A stretch of 64,000 bases of DNA from Azospirillum picis (GCF_017876115.1 NZ_JAGINO010000015.1:1-64000), one strand, 5' to 3'. Shown: positions 24,001-32,913, numbered from the stretch's first letter. Notes: generated from the sequence alone by a model not told the origin. A program made the numbers and translations.

Positions 24001-25154
24001 AGCGTCTTCCCGTAGATGCGGTAGGTCTTGTAGGCACGGCCGCCGACCGCCTCGGCGATCCGGCGCATCGGCATGTTGTCCTCCAGCACCCAGGACATTT
24101 CGATCCGGTTGAGGCCCAGGGCTGCCGACTCTCGGCGGACGGCGGCGATCACCAGGAAAGCCAGCAATCCGCCGGTCATGCCGGCGGCGTGCTTGCGGCG
24201 GACGCCCATCAGCGGGACGCGGGCGCTGCCGAGGCCCGACACCTTCAGGCGCCACAGCAGCTTGGCCCAGCCGAACGGCAACAAGCTCCCTCCGAGATCG
24301 CGGACCGCCTCGTTCAGGTTGGGCAGGCAGACCGCGAAGGCGGCGGGCTCGCCGTCGACCTCGGCGAACCAGACCAGCCGCTCGTTGATCAGCGGCTTGA
24401 GCTGCTTGGCCATATGGTCGATTTCTTCCGGGGTCAGCGGCACGAAGCCCCAGTTGCCGCTCCAGGCGTCGTTGAAGATCGCGGTCAGGGCGTCGATCTC
24501 CCGCCGGTATTCGGCCATGCGCAGCGGGCGCACCCGGATGTTCGCCGGCAGCGGGCGCCCGACCAGCGCCCGGATGCCGGCGGGAAGCTCCGGATCGTCG
24601 CTGATGTAGGCCAGCATGTCCTTCGCCTTGCGGTAGCCGGCCGCCTCGATCAGCCCGCCCAGGTAGGGCCGGTCGTGCCCCATCAACAGCATGGGGGGCG
24701 TGTCGAAGCCGTCCACCAGCAGGCCGGTCTCCTCGTTGATCGACAGGTTGAAGGGGCCAAGCACCTCGCGGCAGCCGCGCTCCCGCAGCCAGGACTCGGC
24801 CGCATCCGTCAGCGCCGCGACGACCGCCGGGTCGTCCACCGCGGCGATCAGGCCGAAATGGCCGATCCCGGCCTCGGCGAGCCGGTCGATCTGCGCGCTG
24901 ATCCGCCCGACGTCGCGGCCGTCGCGGCGCGCGATCCAGAAGGCCGCCTCGGCATGGCGGAAGTACGGGTTTCCAGCCGGCGACAGGGCCGCGCGGCGCT
25001 CCATCATCAGCGGCGGGATCCAGTGCGGATCATCGCGGTGCAGCGCGAACGGCAGGCGGATGAAGCGATCCATCGCCTTGCGGCCGCTGACCGGCTCAAG
25101 GTCGATGCCGGTCGCGACCGCGCGTCCCGGCCCCTGGTCGGCGAGAGCGCTCAT
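23997..25154 (-). CDS. bcerS: GNAT-fold N-acyltransferase, probable bacterial ceramide synthase
   Basis: In this 385-residue protein the pattern R-F-I-R-L-P-F-A-L-H-R-D-D-P-H-W-I-P-P-L begins near residue 31. N-P-Y-F-R-H-A-E follows, then G-P-F-N-L-S-I-N-E-E-T-G-L-L and a C-terminal GNAT core. These mark the family often mislabelled dATP pyrophosphohydrolase, to which Caulobacter bCerS belongs. That enzyme N-acylates the sphingoid base. The assignment rests on the family pattern and on serine palmitoyltransferase and CerR nearby. ATG 25154 overlaps the hydroxylase stop. Confidence 0.7.
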   Translation of the reverse strand: MSALADQGPGRAVATGIDLEPVSGRKAMDRFIRLPFALHRDDPHWIPPLMMERRAALSPAGNPYFRHAEAAFWIARRDGRDVGRISAQIDRLAEAGIGHFGLIAAVDDPAVVAALTDAAESWLRERGCREVLGPFNLSINEETGLLVDGFDTPPMLLMGHDRPYLGGLIEAAGYRKAKDMLAYISDDPELPAGIRALVGRPLPANIRVRPLRMAEYRREIDALTAIFNDAWSGNWGFVPLTPEEIDHMAKQLKPLINERLVWFAEVDGEPAAFAVCLPNLNEAVRDLGGSLLPFGWAKLLWRLKVSGLGSARVPLMGVRRKHAAGMTGGLLAFLVIAAVRRESAALGLNRIEMSWVLEDNMPMRRIAEAVGGRAYKTYRIYGKTL

Positions 25155-25966
25155 CGCCCCGCGACCCCTTCGCGCGCCCCGGGGGGGCGGTCGCGGGGAG
25201 GCGACCCCGTCAGCTCCGCCACCCACGGATAACGCTTCGCCTCCTCGACGTCGTAGCCGAGGTTGAACACGGTGGGGCTGCGCTGGCGGTTGCGCGGCTC
25301 CGCCTCGAAGCTGCCGGCGAGCTTGTCGACCAGGAAGGTGGTGATGCCGAAGTTGGAGTTCTCGTCATGGAAATGGTGGGCGAGATGCAGTTGCTTGATC
25401 CGCAGGAGGAGGCGGTTCTTCGGCTTGACGTTCAGGTGCTGCATGCAATGGCAGAGTTCGTAGATGCACATCAGGGTGGTGGCGCTGGCGAGCGCGGCGG
25501 CGGCACCGGCGCGGCCGTCTATGGCAAAGCCCACGGGCAGGGCGATGACGAGCAGCAGCGGCAGCGTGTTGGCGAGCGAGCCGAACAGCACTCCGAGGTC
25601 GTGCGGGTCCTGGTGATGGTCGAAATGGATGCGCTTCCACAGTGCCGCCGTCCAGCGCGACCGGTAGAGGAAGCGGCCATGCAGGATGAAGCGGTGCAGG
25701 CCGTATTCCACGAACGGGTAGAGCAGGACGATAGCCAGCGCCGCGAGCATCGTCCGTCCCGGCGCCACGCTCCACAGGGCGGCTGCCGCACCGGCAATGA
25801 CCGCGATCGCCGCATAGACCTGGATCGCCGGATAGGTGACGTAGGCAGCCACCAGGTCACGCGCGGACATCCGGCCGAGGTCGTAGGTACGCCCATGCCA
25901 TCCGGTTCCCATCCGCCCAGCTCCTTTCTCTTCCGCCATGCCAGTTTCCACATCACGCAGTTTCAT
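25151..25966 (-). CDS. Sterol desaturase/fatty acid hydroxylase superfamily protein
   Basis: This 271-residue di-iron membrane enzyme has histidine boxes H91-R-F-I-L-H96, H114-F-D-H-H118, a central H-C-M-Q-H and a late H-L-A-H-H-F-H near 195, arranged around four hydrophobic segments. Its place between an LptG-like transporter and the ceramide-synthase-like gene suggests it hydroxylates the sphingoid base or its N-acyl chain. Carotenoid hydroxylation is the main alternative, but no carotenoid gene is present. Confidence 0.8.
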   Translation of the reverse strand: MKLRDVETGMAEEKGAGRMGTGWHGRTYDLGRMSARDLVAAYVTYPAIQVYAAIAVIAGAAAALWSVAPGRTMLAALAIVLLYPFVEYGLHRFILHGRFLYRSRWTAALWKRIHFDHHQDPHDLGVLFGSLANTLPLLLVIALPVGFAIDGRAGAAAALASATTLMCIYELCHCMQHLNVKPKNRLLLRIKQLHLAHHFHDENSNFGITTFLVDKLAGSFEAEPRNRQRSPTVFNLGYDVEEAKRYPWVAELTGSPPRDRPPGAREGVAGR

Positions 25967-25970
25967 ACGC

Positions 25971-27038
25971 TCACTCCTCCAGATACAGGAGGATGGTGCC
26001 GCCGATGCAGGCGAAGATCAGTGGCGGCGTCCACACGGCGAGCGTGGCCGGGAGGGTTCCCGCCTCCGCCAGTGCGGACAGGAGTCCCTGCACCAGCAGG
26101 AACAGAAGGCCGAGCCCCAGCCCGATGGCGAGGCCCGACCCGAAGCCCGGACTGCGGCGCACGCCGTGCAGCGCCGGTTGCGCCAGCAGCAGCATGACGA
26201 GCGCCGAGGCCAACGGCGAGAAGATTCTCTGGATCTGCACCTCGTAGTAGGCGCGTGCCCGGGTTCCCGACCACGCGCCGTCCATGATCGACAGGATGCG
26301 CTGGACCGACTGGTACTGGGTCGGACGTGCGACGAACAGGATGTTGGCGGGCGATGGTCCTTCCGGCCAGGGCATCTCGTCCAGGTGCTTTGCCTTGAGC
26401 GTTCCGCTGCCGACCAGCGTGACGGCATCGACGTCCCCGAGCATCCAGCCCGCGTCCGTCCATCGGGCCGTACGCGCCACCGTTCGGCCGGTTGCAAGCC
26501 CCTGGTCGTCACGGCTTACGATGGTGACGCCGTCCAGCCGGCGCCCATCCTCCTGCACGCGCTCGATCGAGATGATGCCGGTACCGGAACGGACCCATAC
26601 CGGCTTCGGCGCCTCGGTTTCGCCGGCCGGCGGCGGGCGCGCCGCCCACCAGTCCTGCAGGGCTCGCTCGGCCCGCGGCGCAACCTGGTCCATCAGCAGG
26701 ACATGCAGCACGGCGATGACCGTCACCGCCGGGATGAGGAGCCGGAGCAGGCGCCACGGCGACGCGCCGACCGAGCGCAGGGCGATGATCTCGTTGCGCT
26801 GCGCCAGGGAGAAATGGGCGGTGAGCGCGGCGATCAGGATGCTCAGCGGTACCAGTTGCCCGACCAGCAGCGGCAGGTGCAGGCCGATGTAGGTGAGCAT
26901 GTCCACCGGACCGTGCCCGCGCTCCAGCACCGCGCTCGCCTTGTCGAGCAGGTCGAGCAGTTGCAGGAGGCCGGTGAAGGCGAGCAGCACCGCCAGGAAG
27001 CGGCCGAGGAACGCCCGCGTGAAATAGATGGCGAGCAT
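25971..27038 (-). CDS. LptG-like YjgP/YjgQ permease
   Basis: The protein has 355 residues. There are two N-terminal helices, a conserved A-Q-R-N-E-I-I-A-L-R-S-V-G-A-S-P (about 78-93), a periplasmic beta-jellyroll-like middle (140-265) and three C-terminal helices. It is the second half of an LptF/LptG pair whose genes overlap by one base. Canonical lptFG lie beside leucyl aminopeptidase in most genomes; here the pair sits inside a lipid operon, so it is probably a paralogue dedicated to another lipid. Confidence 0.8.
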   Translation of the reverse strand: MLAIYFTRAFLGRFLAVLLAFTGLLQLLDLLDKASAVLERGHGPVDMLTYIGLHLPLLVGQLVPLSILIAALTAHFSLAQRNEIIALRSVGASPWRLLRLLIPAVTVIAVLHVLLMDQVAPRAERALQDWWAARPPPAGETEAPKPVWVRSGTGIISIERVQEDGRRLDGVTIVSRDDQGLATGRTVARTARWTDAGWMLGDVDAVTLVGSGTLKAKHLDEMPWPEGPSPANILFVARPTQYQSVQRILSIMDGAWSGTRARAYYEVQIQRIFSPLASALVMLLLAQPALHGVRRSPGFGSGLAIGLGLGLLFLLVQGLLSALAEAGTLPATLAVWTPPLIFACIGGTILLYLEE

Positions 27039-28225
27039 CAGGTTGTACGCCGCCGGTGCGGCAGCAGGCGGCGTAGCCGCAGGAACAGCATGTCGATCGC
27101 CTCGAAGACGCCCCCGAAGGGGTTGGCGCCGGGACCACGGTCCACGACGGCGTAGAGCAGGATGCAGCCGGCGGCGAAGAGGGCGAAGGGTCCCCAGAGG
27201 CTGAGGAGCGGATCGGCCCGTCCGAGGTCGGCCAGGCTCTCGCCGAGCTGGATGGCGTGGTGATACAGCAGAAGGATGACCGCCGAGGTGGCGATTCCCT
27301 GCCAGCGGCGGGCACGCTTGGCCGCCATGCCCATCGGAACGGCCAGCATGGGCAGCAGCGGCAGCGACACGGACCGCACCAGCCGGGCGTGGAACTCGGC
27401 GCGCAGGCGGCTGCGCGTCACGGATGGGGCGCCGCTGCGCATCTGGTCGCGCAGCTCGCTCATCGTCAGTTCGCGCTCGCTGTCGCCGCGGGCGCGGAAA
27501 AGCGGGATGTCGCGGGAGAAGGGGCGCTCGATGACCAGCCGGTCGAAGGCCAGCACCGAGTCCTGCTTGCCCGGCACCTTGCGGATCTGTAGGGCCTCCC
27601 GCATGGCCAGGGTCATGCGCTGCCCGTCATCGGAAAGGCGCAGGTCGCCGCGCTTGGCCGTCGTGGTGATCTCCCCGCCGTCGTCGAGCTTCTGGTGGAC
27701 GAAGACATGTTCCAGCCAGTCGCCGTCCGGGCTCATGCGGTCCGCATAGATGGTGTAGCCACCGCCGGTATCGATGAAGGTGGCGGTCTTGATCGTCGCG
27801 TCCCAGGGCGCGTTGGTGACCGCATAGAAGATTTCCCGGTAGGCGTAGCGCGAGTAGGGCTGGATGTAGCCGTAAAGCGCGATGCTGAACAGCGCCAGCA
27901 CCACGCCGGCGCCGAGGAAGGGAACGCCGAACCGCCGCAGCGAGATGCCGCAGCCGCGCAGGGCGTCGATCTCGCTGTCCTCGCTGAAGCGGGCGGACAC
28001 CAGGAAGATGCTGATGAAGAAGGCTGCGGGAAGCGCCAGGCCCAGATAGTGCGGCACCAGATTGGCGGCCATCGTCAAAATCTGGCCGAACTGCTTGCCC
28101 TGGTCGGCCAGGAGGTCGAACAGCCGAAGGATGCGCTCGAGAATCAGCGCCGTCAGCACGACCACCAGCGAGATCGCCAGCGGCTTGGATGCCTCGGAAA
28201 GAATGTAGCGGTCGATCAGGCGCAC
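27038..28225 (-). CDS. LptF-like YjgP/YjgQ permease
   Basis: This 395-residue protein starts R-L-I-D-R-Y-I-L-S-E-A-S-K-P, typical of LptF. The coupling segment S-E-D-S-E-I-D-A-L-R-G-C-G-I-S is near 85-99. A large periplasmic domain and three C-terminal helices follow. GTG 28225 was chosen because the LptF-type N-terminus begins there; the frame is open farther upstream but overlaps the HIT gene. With the LptG-like partner it should form a heterodimeric lipid extractor needing an LptB-type ATPase encoded elsewhere. Confidence 0.8.
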   Translation of the reverse strand: MRLIDRYILSEASKPLAISLVVVLTALILERILRLFDLLADQGKQFGQILTMAANLVPHYLGLALPAAFFISIFLVSARFSEDSEIDALRGCGISLRRFGVPFLGAGVVLALFSIALYGYIQPYSRYAYREIFYAVTNAPWDATIKTATFIDTGGGYTIYADRMSPDGDWLEHVFVHQKLDDGGEITTTAKRGDLRLSDDGQRMTLAMREALQIRKVPGKQDSVLAFDRLVIERPFSRDIPLFRARGDSERELTMSELRDQMRSGAPSVTRSRLRAEFHARLVRSVSLPLLPMLAVPMGMAAKRARRWQGIATSAVILLLYHHAIQLGESLADLGRADPLLSLWGPFALFAAGCILLYAVVDRGPGANPFGGVFEAIDMLFLRLRRLLPHRRRTT

Positions 28226-28256
28226 GTCGCGGCCCTTGTTCCCCGAGAAGCCGCGG

Positions 28257-28700
28257 TCATGCCGCAGGCGCAGTCCAGCAGGCGCGCAAGGCCGCGACGA
28301 TGGCGTCGAGTGTCTCCGGGGCGGGCGACTCGGCCTGCCCCAACGCCGGCTGCCCCGGCCACCCATGGTCGCGGAAAGTCAGCCCGCCGAATGCCCGCTC
28401 CCCGTCATAGCGCGGGATGACATGGAAGTGGACATCCGGATCCACCATCATCAGCATCAGGTAATTGATCTTCTCATAGGCGACGAACGCCTTCAGCGCG
28501 GCCTCGACGCCTGCCACCGCCAGTTCGAGGTCGGCGAACGCCCTGGGACCGATCTGGCCGAAGCCGGTCGCCGGCTCGCGGCAGGCCAGCACCAGCGATC
28601 CGAGGGTCACCTGCTGGGGCCGCAAGAGGACCGTCCAGCAGGCGGTCTCGGCCACCAGGGTGCGGGGGTGACCGAACTTCCGCATCGTCGCATTCGCCAT
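28257..28700 (-). CDS. HIT family protein
   Basis: This 147-residue protein has a histidine-triad motif H-F-H-V-I at about residue 90, preceded by D-P-D-V and followed by P-R-Y. The usual triad is H-x-H-x-H; here the third position is Ile, so catalysis may be altered. It leads the minus-strand operon that continues into the LptF/LptG-like genes. HIT enzymes hydrolyse nucleotide conjugates, which would suit turnover of nucleotide-activated headgroups, but this is a guess. ATG 28700 fits the HIT domain start. Confidence 0.7.
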   Translation of the reverse strand: MANATMRKFGHPRTLVAETACWTVLLRPQQVTLGSLVLACREPATGFGQIGPRAFADLELAVAGVEAALKAFVAYEKINYLMLMMVDPDVHFHVIPRYDGERAFGGLTFRDHGWPGQPALGQAESPAPETLDAIVAALRACWTAPAA

Positions 28701-28803
28701 GCCCGCCGTTCCTGTCCGCCCGTCGCCATGAGAGGACACTATTTAGGGCTGCCCGGAACGGCAGGCAAATGAAAGACATCGCCATCTGAGGGGAAATCGG
28801 CCG

Positions 28804-29763
28804 TCATGCCGGGATGGGCCGACGGCCGCAGTCGATCTCGAAAGCGCCGTCGGTGTGGAACCCGTCAGCGCCACAGGTGCGGACCGCCCCCGCCAGCCGC
28901 CAGCCGCCGTCTGTCAGCGGCGCCACCGTGAATCGGTTCCAGCTCGCCGGTTGTCCGCCGGCCGCGGCGTCGGCGGAGGCGGACGCCACCCCCATCACCG
29001 GAATGGTGCTCCCGCCGGGACCCGGCAGGGAGGCGACATGGTTGCGGTGATGATGGCCGTGGAGGACCAGCTCGGCGCCGGTGCGGGCGAGGATTCCCTG
29101 GATGCGCCGCCGGTCCGTGAGCGCCTTGCGCTCGGAGCGGCCGACTCGGAGCGGGGGATGGTGCATCAGGACGACGCGGAACAGGCCGCGCCCGCCCAAC
29201 TCGCCCAGCATCGTCTCCAGCAGCGCGGCCTGGCGGGCGCCGACCGCGCCGGTGGCGAGCAGCGGCGGACTGGGCACGGCAGTCGATACCCCGATGAAGG
29301 CGACAGGCCCGCGCAGCCGCAGGAAAGGGAAGCCGGCCCCGTCATCGGAGGGGCCGGCTTCAGGCTCTCCGCCGCTCGCGCCATCGCCGGTCATCCAGGG
29401 CCGCCAGAGGCCGAGGCCGGACTCCCAGGGCACGCGGACGGTGGCGTCATGGTTTCCCGGGACGACGGTGACCCGGTCGGGCGGCCCCACCCGTTCCAGC
29501 CAGGCCCGTGCCCGCTCGAACTCGTCCGGCAGCGCGATGTTGACGAGGTCGCCCGTCATCACGAGGTGGTCGGGGCGGTGGGCGGCGATGTCGTCGAGCA
29601 GCCTGGCCAGCACCTCCGGCCGGTGGACCCGATGCCGCTTGCGCCGCCAGGAAATGAACCCTAACAATCGCTTGCCCGCGAGGTGGTGCAGCCGCGCCGG
29701 CCAGCCGGGCAGCAAGGGCAGATGCGGATCGGAAAGATGGGCGAAGCGGAAGACGGGTTGCAT
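28804..29763 (-). CDS. Calcineurin-like metallophosphoesterase
   Basis: The protein is 319 residues long and shows all metal motifs in order: D-P-H-L (12-15), G-D-L-V-N (about 73), G-N-H-D-A (about 102) and G-H-H-H-R-N-H (about 234-240). It resembles class III phosphodiesterases such as LpxH and the GpdQ group. It could remove a phosphate from a lipid-headgroup intermediate, as the neighbours are lipid kinase and CDP-alcohol transferase genes. It is divergent from the latter, with about 50 bases between starts. Confidence 0.82.
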   Translation of the reverse strand: MQPVFRFAHLSDPHLPLLPGWPARLHHLAGKRLLGFISWRRKRHRVHRPEVLARLLDDIAAHRPDHLVMTGDLVNIALPDEFERARAWLERVGPPDRVTVVPGNHDATVRVPWESGLGLWRPWMTGDGASGGEPEAGPSDDGAGFPFLRLRGPVAFIGVSTAVPSPPLLATGAVGARQAALLETMLGELGGRGLFRVVLMHHPPLRVGRSERKALTDRRRIQGILARTGAELVLHGHHHRNHVASLPGPGGSTIPVMGVASASADAAAGGQPASWNRFTVAPLTDGGWRLAGAVRTCGADGFHTDGAFEIDCGRRPIPA

Positions 29764-29811
29764 GGCAACGACAATACATCGGTGAGCTCTTCCGGACACG
29801 CTTCCAAACCG

Positions 29812-30987
29812 ATGGCCGGCGCCGTTCCGGCAGCCTCCTCCCCGAAGCGCCCGCCCGTGGCATCGATTATCGGCCGGTGTCCGGTGCGCCTGTGGGGCAT
29901 GACCTCCGCCGAGCGGCTGCGCCGTTCGCTCGCCCGTGCTGGCGTGACCGAGGTGCGCCAGGGCCTGGACGTGCAGGAGGTGGGCGACGCATCCCCCAGC
30001 GACGACGGGCGGCGCCATCTGCTGGTGCGGGACGATCATGTGTTCGATGCGGTGCTGATCGCCGACCTCGCGCGGGCTGAGGACACGGTCCTCACCACCG
30101 ATGCCGGCCTGCCGGTCGCCGCCATCGTCGGCGCCGCAGACGTGGGGGCCGCCGCGGCGATGCTGCAGGGGGGCGGATCCGTGCCTGCCGGACTGCGCGT
30201 CGTCGGACCCGGCGGACTGAGCTCCGCCTACAACAACGCCCTGCGCAAGCGCGAAGCCCCGTACCTGATGCGGCTGGATGCGGACACGCTTCCGGCGGTG
30301 GAGCGGCGCATGTTCGCCGGCTCCTACAAGGGGGTGACCGACCTCGTCACCAAATATGTCTGGCCGGCGCCCGCGCTGCGGGTCACGCGCTGGTGCGCCG
30401 GGCACGGCATCACCCCGAACATGGTGACGTGGCTCAGCCTGGTGCTGGTGCTGCTGGCAATGGCCGCCTTCTGGCACGGCTGGTTCCTGAGCGGCCTTGT
30501 GATGGCCTGGGGGATGACCTTCCTCGACACGGTCGACGGCAAGCTCGCCCGCGTCACCATGACCTCGACCAAGCTCGGCAACGTCTTCGACCACGGCATC
30601 GATCTGGTCCATCCGCCCTTCTGGTACTGGGCGTGGATGGTGGGCCTGGCGGCCGTCGGGCTGCCGCTCGATCCCGGCTGGCTGGTGCTGGCGATCGTCG
30701 TCGCCGGCTATGTCCTGCAACGCCTGCAGGAAGGCCTGTTCATCGCGCTGTTCGGGCTGGAAATCCACATCTGGCGCCGCTTCGACAGTTGGTTCCGCCT
30801 GATCACCGCGCGCCGCAATCCCAACCTGCTGCTGCTGACGGCGGGGGCGCTGGCGGGACGCCCGGACCTGGGCATGCTGGCGGTCGCCGTATGGACCATC
30901 GCCTCGCTGTTGGTCCATACGGTGCAGATCCTCCAGGCATTGCCGGCGCGCCGGTCCGGTCCCCTCGTGTCCTGGCTGGCGCGATGA
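29812..30987 (+). CDS. CDP-alcohol phosphatidyltransferase with N-terminal nucleotidyltransferase-like domain
   Basis: The protein has 391 residues. The C-terminal membrane half carries the complete CDP-OH-P motif, D239-x2-D-G-x2-A-R-x8-G-x3-D-x3-D264, so it should swap CMP of a CDP-activated compound for an alcohol. The first 185 residues are soluble; L-W-G-M-T-S-A-E-R-L-R-R-S-L and later M-R-L-D-A-D recall sugar-phosphate nucleotidyltransferases, as in fused DIPP-synthase enzymes, but the Gly-rich nucleotide loop is not evident. ATG 29812 avoids overlap with the divergent gene; GTG 29782 is possible. Confidence 0.75.
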   Translation: MAGAVPAASSPKRPPVASIIGRCPVRLWGMTSAERLRRSLARAGVTEVRQGLDVQEVGDASPSDDGRRHLLVRDDHVFDAVLIADLARAEDTVLTTDAGLPVAAIVGAADVGAAAAMLQGGGSVPAGLRVVGPGGLSSAYNNALRKREAPYLMRLDADTLPAVERRMFAGSYKGVTDLVTKYVWPAPALRVTRWCAGHGITPNMVTWLSLVLVLLAMAAFWHGWFLSGLVMAWGMTFLDTVDGKLARVTMTSTKLGNVFDHGIDLVHPPFWYWAWMVGLAAVGLPLDPGWLVLAIVVAGYVLQRLQEGLFIALFGLEIHIWRRFDSWFRLITARRNPNLLLLTAGALAGRPDLGMLAVAVWTIASLLVHTVQILQALPARRSGPLVSWLAR

Positions 30988-31940
30988 CACGGGTCGGACT
31001 GATCACCAATCCGGTCAGCCGCGGCAACCGTGACGGCGAGTTCGGCCGGGCCGCCGCCGACTTCCCGGACTTGCCGCAGGCACAACCGCGCACGACGGCG
31101 GAACTGCTGGACAGCTTGGCCGAGTTCCGTCGGCGCGAGGTGCGGGTGATCGCCGTCAGCGGCGGCGACGGCACCTTGCGGGAGGTGCTGACGGCACTGC
31201 CCGGCACCTATGGCGACGAGCCCCCGGACATCGCCCTGCTGCCGGCAGGCAAGACCAACCTGGCCGCAAGGGTCGTCAGCCGGGCCGGAAGCGGGGCCGC
31301 CGGGCTGCGGCGGCTGCTCGGCGCCGCCAGCGACCGTTCCCTGCAAAGGATCGAATGGCCGGTGCTGGAGGTGGTGTGGAACGCCGAACCGGAGCGGCGG
31401 TTGCGCGGCTTCCTCTTCGGGGCCGCCGGTTTCTCCGTGGGTACGCAGCTCGCCTACAGCCACATCCACAAGGCCGGCATCAACGACGCGGCTGCGGTCG
31501 CCCTGTCGATCGCCGCAACCACGGCCTCGGCGCTGTTCGGGCGCGGGCGGCGGTCCCTGCTGGCGGGGGAACCGATGGAGCTTGCCGTCGATGGCGGTGC
31601 GCAGCGCGGCGGGCGGCATTTCCTGATGCTGGCGACCACGCTCGACCGGCTGGTCTTGGACATCAAGCCGTTCTGGGGCGAAGGAAACGGCGCCCTGCGC
31701 TGGCTCGACATCGCGGCGCCGCCCAAGCGGCTGGTGTCGGCCCTGCTGCCGACGCTGCGCGGCCGGCCGCGGCCCTGGATGGCCGAGGCCGGCTATGCCA
31801 GCGGGCGGGCGCGCGAGCTGACGCTTGAGCTGACGCACAGCTTTGTGGTGGATGGCGAACTGTTCGAGCCCGGTGCCGCCGGGGTGCGGCTCACCGCCAG
31901 CGTGCCGGTCGGATTCGTCGCTCCGGGCGGGCGGTCGTGA
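30984..31940 (+). CDS. Diacylglycerol-kinase-family lipid kinase, probable ceramide kinase
   Basis: This 318-residue protein has a DAGK catalytic domain: L-I-T-N-P-V-S-R-G-N (6-15) and the nucleotide motif S-G-G-D-G-T-L-R-E-V (59-68). A bacterial ceramide kinase of this superfamily (CpgB) is known from the Caulobacter ceramide-phosphoglycerate pathway. The surrounding sphingolipid genes make ceramide the favoured substrate here, but diacylglycerol is not excluded. It overlaps both neighbours by four bases, so the three genes form one translational unit. Confidence 0.72.
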   Translation: MTRVGLITNPVSRGNRDGEFGRAAADFPDLPQAQPRTTAELLDSLAEFRRREVRVIAVSGGDGTLREVLTALPGTYGDEPPDIALLPAGKTNLAARVVSRAGSGAAGLRRLLGAASDRSLQRIEWPVLEVVWNAEPERRLRGFLFGAAGFSVGTQLAYSHIHKAGINDAAAVALSIAATTASALFGRGRRSLLAGEPMELAVDGGAQRGGRHFLMLATTLDRLVLDIKPFWGEGNGALRWLDIAAPPKRLVSALLPTLRGRPRPWMAEAGYASGRARELTLELTHSFVVDGELFEPGAAGVRLTASVPVGFVAPGGRS

Positions 31941-32911
31941 CGGACCACTTGCCGGAGGCGCCGCAGCCTGCCCAGCCCTTTTCCAATCCGTTTCTGGCGG
32001 CCATCGACGAGGGGCTGGGCCGTCCGGTCAGCGCCGAGGCGCGGCGTCTGACCGATGCGATCCTCGCGCGTCATCGCGGGAGCGTGGCGGCGGTGCTGTT
32101 CTATGGCTCCTGCCTGCGAAGCGCCGATCCGGAGGGGATTCTCGACGTCTATGTCCTGACCACCAGCCTGCGAGGCTTCCACCGGCGTCTGTGGCCCTCC
32201 CTGTTCAACGCGCTTCTTCCGCCCAACGTCTCGTATCTGGAGGTTCCGGGAGAGAACGGACGGATGATCCGGGCCAAGGTCGCGGTGATGGGCCTCGGCG
32301 CCTTCGCCCGCGCCATGCGACCGGACGGCCTGGACACCACGCTGTGGGCGCGGTTCTGTCAGCCTGCGGCGCTGATCCATGCCGACGACCGGACGGTGCG
32401 CGGACAGGTCGTCGAGGCGCTGGCCGATGCGATGGCGACCGCCGCCGGCTGGGCCGTGCGGCTGGGACCGGAAACCGGCACGCCGGCCGATTACTGGACC
32501 ACCCTGTTCCGCCACACCTACGGAGCCGAGCTTCGGGTAGAAAGCCGCAACCGGCCTGAACTGATCTATGGCTGGGCCGCCGGACGTTACGACGAGCTTC
32601 TGCGCCCGGCATTGGCCAGGGCGGGAATCGTGGTCGAGGACGAGGACGACGGGTGCCTGCGTCCGCTGGTCGCCGACCGCTCTGCGGTGCTGCGCAGGTG
32701 GAGGATGCGCCGCCGGTTTGGCAAGCCGCTGAACGTGCTGCGTCTGGTGAAGGCGGCCTTCACCTTCGAGAACGGCGTCGACTATCTGCTGTGGAAGCTG
32801 GAACGCCACTCCGGCCGGCGGCTTCAGCTTACCGGCTGGCAACGCCGCCATCCGGTCCTGGCGGCGCCCGGCGTGCTGTTCCGTCTCTACCGGGACGGCA
32901 CGCTGCGTTGA
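31937..32911 (+). CDS. Nucleotidyltransferase-fold protein, Tam41-like
   Basis: In this 324-residue protein A-A-V-L-F-Y-G-S-C-L-R-S (about 50-61) followed by D-V-Y-V-L is the G-S...D-x-V signature of the polymerase-beta nucleotidyltransferase fold. The spacing resembles Tam41, the mitochondrial CDP-diacylglycerol synthase. It may make the CDP-activated lipid used by the CDP-alcohol transferase encoded two genes upstream; this is inference. GTG 31937 overlaps the kinase stop. Confidence 0.55.
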   Translation: MTDHLPEAPQPAQPFSNPFLAAIDEGLGRPVSAEARRLTDAILARHRGSVAAVLFYGSCLRSADPEGILDVYVLTTSLRGFHRRLWPSLFNALLPPNVSYLEVPGENGRMIRAKVAVMGLGAFARAMRPDGLDTTLWARFCQPAALIHADDRTVRGQVVEALADAMATAAGWAVRLGPETGTPADYWTTLFRHTYGAELRVESRNRPELIYGWAAGRYDELLRPALARAGIVVEDEDDGCLRPLVADRSAVLRRWRMRRRFGKPLNVLRLVKAAFTFENGVDYLLWKLERHSGRRLQLTGWQRRHPVLAAPGVLFRLYRDGTLR

Positions 32912-32913
32912 GG

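Noticed and set aside
23997-25154. Annotation as dATP pyrophosphohydrolase
   Set aside because: No Nudix box is present; the C-terminal half is a GNAT fold and the context is sphingolipid synthesis.
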